A program made the position numbers and the translations under genes. Below are positions 6,181-8,822 of a stretch of DNA of 8,822 bases, in pieces. This stretch comes from DATEEW01 sp035273665. Its GTDB lineage: Bacteria; Pseudomonadota; Gammaproteobacteria; Burkholderiales; SG8-39. Numbering within the stretch: the first letter of the stretch is position 1; each line of letters starts with the position of its first letter. Location: assembly GCA_035273665.1 (NCBI GenBank), contig DATEOW010000066.1, positions 1-8,822 of the forward strand. Direction: 5' to 3'. The notes beneath the pieces were generated by a model. That model was not told the DNA's origin and did no database searches. It saw nothing but the letters and a program-made list of their open reading frames with translations.

Positions 6181-7434
6181 TTAGCGTGGGTCGCGCAGCT
6201 CGTAGAGGCGCGCAAGCAGGCGCTGCAGCTCGTCCCGATCATCGGCGCCCGCATCGTGCAAGGCTTGAGTGGGTGCGTGAAGTAACTTGTTCGTTAGGCT
6301 GTGTGACAAGGCTTCGAGCACCGCTTGAGGATCGTCCCCTCGCGCGAGATGTTTCGCCGCGCGCTCGACCTCCAGACGCCGCGCGTCTTCTCCGCGCTCG
6401 CGCAATGCACGAATAAGCGGCACGAGCTCGCGCGATTCCATCCAGTGCAGGAAACTTCCCACCTGCGCGTCGATGATGGCCTCGGCTTGCGCCACATGCG
6501 AAGCGCGCTCGTCGAGCCCGCTACGGACGATCTCGGCGAGATCGTCGATGCTGTAAAGATAGATGTCGTCGAGTTGTGCAACTTCCGGCTCGATGTCGCG
6601 CGGCACACCAAGATCGACCATGAACACCGGCGCATGGCGGCGGGCTTTGATGACCCGTTCCATCATGCCTTTGCCCAAGATGGGCAGGGTACTCGCCGTA
6701 CAGGAGATCACGATGTCAAAGTTCGGCAGCTGTTCGGGCAACTCGCTCAGAGAGAGCGTCTGCGCACCGATACGATGCGCGAGCGCTTGTGCCCGATCGG
6801 GACTGCGATTGGCAACGGCCATTGCGCGCGGAAACTGCGCGGCGAAGTGTGTCGCCGCAAGGTCGATCATCTCTCCCGCGCCGATGAATAGCACACGCTG
6901 ATCTCGCAAGGACGGGAAGATACGCCCGGCCAAACGTACTGCCGCCGCCGCCATGGACACGACGTTCGCTCCGATTCCTGTATCGGTGCGCACCTGCTTG
7001 GCAACTGCGAAAGAACGTTGAAATAGGCGCGACAAAGTCGTCCCTAATGTGCCGACCTCTTCGGCGGTGCGAACCGCATCTTTAAATTGGCCCAGGATCT
7101 GCGGCTCGCCCAGAACCATCGAATCGAGACCCGCGGCGACGCGGAACGCATGACGAACCGCCTCTTCCGGAGGAAGCGTATACAGATGCGGCTTCAATAC
7201 CTGCGCATCGACGCCATGGTATTGCGCGAGCCAGGACAACGCCTGCCCGGGGTCTCCCGACGCGCAATAAAGTTCAGTGCGATTACAGGTGGAAAGAATG
7301 GCGGTTTCCCGAGCCGGTCTCGCCTGAAACAACTCCGCCAAAGCGTGCTTTAGACGATCAGCACCGAACACCACTCGCTCGCGCACGGCGATGGGAGCAG
7401 TCTGGTAGTTGAGGCCTAAAGTAAAAAGTTGCAT
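6181..7434 (-). CDS. hemA: Glutamyl-tRNA reductase (HemA)
   Basis: HemA reduces glutamyl-tRNA(Glu) with NADPH to glutamate-1-semialdehyde, the first committed step of tetrapyrrole (haem, sirohaem, B12) synthesis by the C5 pathway. With the ATG at 7434 it has 417 residues, matching the usual 415-430. It begins MQLFTLGLNYQTAP. The catalytic cysteine is Cys50 in STCNRTE (48-54). GLDSMVLGEPQILGQ (102-116) is the conserved substrate-binding segment. VLFIGAGEMI (181-190) starts the NADPH-binding Rossmann domain. The Leu/Arg-rich C-terminus (about 310-417) is the dimerisation helix region. A longer reading from a TTG at 7494 would add 20 residues with no family match and would include the promoter, so it is rejected. 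No clear Shine-Dalgarno sequence precedes the ATG, and the leader is predicted to be only about 18 nt. It heads the hemA-prfA-prmC-grxD operon. Confidence 0.97.
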   Translation of the reverse strand: MQLFTLGLNYQTAPIAVRERVVFGADRLKHALAELFQARPARETAILSTCNRTELYCASGDPGQALSWLAQYHGVDAQVLKPHLYTLPPEEAVRHAFRVAAGLDSMVLGEPQILGQFKDAVRTAEEVGTLGTTLSRLFQRSFAVAKQVRTDTGIGANVVSMAAAAVRLAGRIFPSLRDQRVLFIGAGEMIDLAATHFAAQFPRAMAVANRSPDRAQALAHRIGAQTLSLSELPEQLPNFDIVISCTASTLPILGKGMMERVIKARRHAPVFMVDLGVPRDIEPEVAQLDDIYLYSIDDLAEIVRSGLDERASHVAQAEAIIDAQVGSFLHWMESRELVPLIRALRERGEDARRLEVERAAKHLARGDDPQAVLEALSHSLTNKLLHAPTQALHDAGADDRDELQRLLARLYELRDPR

Positions 7435-7458
7435 GAAGGGGCTTTCGGACAGCTCGGA

Positions 7459-7464
7459 ATTATA
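7459..7464 (-). promoter_or_regulatory. -10 box of the hemA operon promoter
   Basis: The reverse strand reads a perfect TATAAT at 7464-7459, 24 nt before the hemA ATG, giving a start near 7452 and a leader of about 18 nt. No good -35 hexamer is present at 16-18 bp (GGGCTG at 17). The GC-rich spacer suggests that an activator or alternative contacts could be needed. Position and perfect match make it the best promoter candidate for the operon. Confidence 0.6.
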
Positions 7465-7488
7465 CCGGGAGCGGCTTCCCCCAGCCCC

Positions 7489-7600
7489 GCTCAATGAGCT
7501 TTTTCGCTGCTTTTCTTCGTCCTGACAAGGACTTCCGACGAAACGCCCGCGTCACTCACCCAACGGGGCGCGAGCTAAAGCGGTGACGCCACTTGCGCCC
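7489..7600. other. queE-hemA spacer with three inverted repeats
   Basis: The 182-bp gap between queE and hemA holds several short palindromes and no credible gene. GCTCA-A-TGAGC lies at 7489-7499, just upstream of the hemA -10 region. TTCGTC (7516-7521) pairs with GACGAA (7537-7542); inside it GTCCT (7519-7523) pairs with AGGAC (7528-7532), so the two stems exclude each other in part. GGGCGC (7566-7571) pairs with GCGCCC (7595-7600), 16 nt past the queE stop on the reverse strand. None has a T-run. They may include a queE transcript end and a regulator site for hemA, but nothing identifies which. Confidence 0.35.
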
Positions 7601-7616
7601 AAGCATTCGGCGCGCA

Positions 7617-8252
7617 TCAGGGGATGCCGATAAGTTTGTGTGTTTGCAAACTCAGACGCCATCGCGGGTGCGCCAAACAATAGGCGACCGCTTCGGCGGT
7701 ATTTCGATCCCGCACGGGACCATCCATCGGCTGCAAATAGAAATGATCGAAGCGCCAATCCACTACTTGCGTGGGATCGAGTCCTTCTTGTGGGTACACA
7801 AGCTTCAGTTCATTGCCCTCGCGTTGCACGATCGTGCTGCCCGCCTTTGGGCTGACGCATAGCCAATCGATATCTGGGGGCGCCACGATCGTGCCGTTAC
7901 TCTCAACGGCGATATAAAAATCTGCTGCATGCAATGCGTCGATCAACGCTTCGTCCAGTTGCAGAAGCGGTTCCCCGCCGGTGCAGACAACGAAGCGCTG
8001 ATGCTTCGGCAAATCACCCCACAACCGCACTAGATGCGCAACTAAAGCTTCGGCGTCTTGAAACCGGCCCCCGTTGATGCCATCGGTCCCGACGAAATCG
8101 GTGTCGCAGAATCTGCAAATCGCGGCAGCGCGATCCTGTTCGCGACCGCTCCACAAATTGCAGCCTGCAAAGCGGCAAAACAACGCGACACGGCCCGCGT
8201 TTGCGCCTTCGCCTTGCAGGGTGAGGAAAGCTTCTTTAACTGCGTAGCTCAT
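7617..8252 (-). CDS. queE: 7-carboxy-7-deazaguanine synthase (QueE), radical SAM
   Basis: QueE uses a radical SAM mechanism to contract 6-carboxytetrahydropterin to 7-carboxy-7-deazaguanine, a step to preQ0 and queuosine-modified tRNA. The protein has 211 residues, close to the Burkholderia enzyme. It starts MSYAVKEAFLTLQGEGANAG, where LQGEG is a family hallmark. The iron-sulfur cluster cysteines are Cys31, Cys46 and Cys49, forming CX14CX2C instead of the general radical-SAM CX3CX2C. The insert NLWSGREQDRAAAI matches the Burkholderia-type QueE. VVCTGGEPLLQ (about residues 88-98) is the SAM-binding GGE motif, and FCDTDFVG follows the cysteines. No strong Shine-Dalgarno sequence is seen; AGG in CCTAGGCC is the nearest purine patch. 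The partner genes queC and queD are not in the window, so queE stands alone here, divergent from a protease gene. Confidence 0.96.
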   Translation of the reverse strand: MSYAVKEAFLTLQGEGANAGRVALFCRFAGCNLWSGREQDRAAAICRFCDTDFVGTDGINGGRFQDAEALVAHLVRLWGDLPKHQRFVVCTGGEPLLQLDEALIDALHAADFYIAVESNGTIVAPPDIDWLCVSPKAGSTIVQREGNELKLVYPQEGLDPTQVVDWRFDHFYLQPMDGPVRDRNTAEAVAYCLAHPRWRLSLQTHKLIGIP

Positions 8253-8289
8253 TTGGCCTAGGAAGAGACATATTGAGGGAAGTTTAGAG

Positions 8290-8346
8290 CTTTCTAGACC
8301 AAACTTTTATACGAATGAATTCTTTTGCAGCAAATTCGCTAGAAAG
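8290..8346. repeat. 8-bp inverted repeat flanking the queE promoter
   Basis: CTTTCTAG (8290-8297) is repeated in inverted orientation as CTAGAAAG (8339-8346), 41 bp apart. The left arm falls at the predicted queE transcription start and the right arm lies just upstream of the protease promoter. A shared operator is possible, but an 8-bp match in an AT-rich spacer could arise by chance. Confidence 0.3.
8306..8333 (-). promoter_or_regulatory. Candidate queE promoter
   Basis: On the reverse strand TTGCTG (8333-8328) and TATAAA (8311-8306) are separated by 16 bp and would start transcription near 8299, about 47 nt before the queE ATG. The -10 differs from consensus at one position, the -35 at three. 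It sits in an AT-rich stretch unlike the GC-rich coding sequence around it. Confidence 0.45.
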
Positions 8347-8357
8347 AAAAACGCTGT

Positions 8358-8366
8358 TGGTATAAA
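8358..8366 (+). promoter_or_regulatory. Extended -10 promoter for the M10 protease gene
   Basis: TGGTATAAA is an extended -10 element (TGn followed by TATAAA) that predicts a start near 8373, about 26 nt before the protease ATG. Extended -10 promoters tolerate a poor -35; the nearest candidate, TTCGCT at 8335-8340, has a long 20-bp spacer. Confidence 0.5.
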
Positions 8367-8398
8367 AGACCGCATCGTAATTCCAGCTGCAGAGAAAA

Positions 8399-8822
8399 AT
8401 GGCTACCCCAGTTCATAACTACGTCCCAGAACTCATTCCAAATACCGGCAATGCGCTCATCGACGGCCTTATTCAAGGCGGCGCTTGGTACTACGGCGGT
8501 CCTACTCAACCGACCATACTCACTTATTCCTTCCATACGGAAACGAGCATGGATTGGACATCAAGCTGGCAATCGATGATCAACCAGGCGTTCGCGAGCT
8601 GGTCCGCTGTCGCAAACGTCACGTTCACTAAAATCTCCGCGCCGGCAAGTTACGCCGACACTAATGCCGACATCGCCTTCACCTTTCTTGGTTATGACCC
8701 GGGCGCCTTCGCCCAAGGGATGTTTCCCGACCCCGTGTTCGCAGACTTAATCTATGACCGTGATCTTTATCCGAAATCCGAAGGCGATATCGATTTTTTT
8801 GAACAACATTATATTTTCGATT
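8399..8822 (+). CDS. M10-type (serralysin/matrixin-like) secreted metalloprotease, N-terminal part only
   Basis: The frame is open from the ATG at 8399 to the window edge, giving 141 residues. The N-terminal pattern fits zinc metallopeptidases of the serralysin/matrixin clan: GNALIDGLIQGGAWYYGG (17-34), then a beta strand ILTYSF (41-46), then the helix NQAFASWSAVANVTF (64-78), then ADIAFTF. In the family the HExxHxxGxxH zinc site follows further on, here beyond the window, so activity cannot be judged. No N-terminal signal peptide is present. Relatives of this type usually end in glycine-rich RTX calcium-binding repeats and leave by a type I secretion system; this is expected but not visible. 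The GAG in AGAGAAAAATG is a weak ribosome binding site. GC content looks lower than in the neighbouring genes, which fits an accessory gene acquired or evolving separately. Confidence 0.72.
   Translation, partial: MATPVHNYVPELIPNTGNALIDGLIQGGAWYYGGPTQPTILTYSFHTETSMDWTSSWQSMINQAFASWSAVANVTFTKISAPASYADTNADIAFTFLGYDPGAFAQGMFPDPVFADLIYDRDLYPKSEGDIDFFEQHYIFD

Noticed and set aside
6150..6254. Longer prfA reading beginning at 6254
   Set aside because: The added 35 residues overlap the end of hemA and have no RF1 similarity; the ATG at 6149 gives the exact family length of 360.
7435..7494. Longer hemA reading from a TTG at 7494
   Set aside because: It would translate the TATAAT promoter region and adds 20 residues absent from the family; MQLFTLGLN is the typical N-terminus.
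8339..8536. 65-residue reverse open frame at the protease start
   Set aside because: It is antisense to the protease N-terminus and promoter, with no recognisable features.
1..8822. CRISPR arrays, tRNA/rRNA genes, insertion sequences or prophage remnants
   Set aside because: No spaced direct repeats, cloverleaf-like segments, transposase motifs or terminal inverted repeats were seen by eye; nearly the whole window is filled by intact housekeeping genes.

Overview
The window looks like a Betaproteobacterial chromosome, with an organisation like that of the Nitrosomonadales or Burkholderiales. Three things support this: a hemA-prfA-prmC-grxD run, an argH gene divergent from an AlgZ-type sensor kinase, and a QueE with the CX14CX2C radical-SAM motif known from Burkholderia. 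The assignment is inferred from gene order and motifs only. No species is claimed. Most of the window is ordinary, well-conserved housekeeping sequence with good family matches. There is no rRNA, tRNA, CRISPR array or insertion sequence.

Left part (1-3798). A LytS/AlgZ-type membrane histidine kinase runs leftwards off the window edge. It is divergent from argH (argininosuccinate lyase), as in Pseudomonas, where argH lies next to algZ(fimS)-algR. Downstream of argH, on the same strand, is a Ser/Thr protein kinase with a C-terminal cyclic-nucleotide-binding domain. This is the most interesting protein in the window: a putative one-protein second-messenger-regulated kinase.

Middle part (3799-7616). 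A leftward cluster reads hemA (glutamyl-tRNA reductase), prfA (release factor 1), prmC (the methyltransferase that modifies the GGQ glutamine of release factors) and grxD (CGFS monothiol glutaredoxin). Spacings are 31, 5 and 30 nt, so it is very likely an operon, with a perfect TATAAT box upstream of hemA. It ends tail-to-tail with the kinase gene at a perfect stem-loop. The hemA-prfA junction has an unusual layout. A perfect 7-bp hairpin sits between a good Shine-Dalgarno sequence and the prfA start. The same sequence also encodes a 7-codon mini-ORF whose UGA stop overlaps the prfA ATG.

Right part (7617-8822). queE (7-deazaguanine/queuosine pathway) points left. Across an AT-rich divergent promoter region of about 146 bp, a truncated rightward gene begins. 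It looks like an M10 (serralysin/matrixin-type) metalloprotease without a signal peptide, which suggests type I secretion. Its catalytic motif lies beyond the window.
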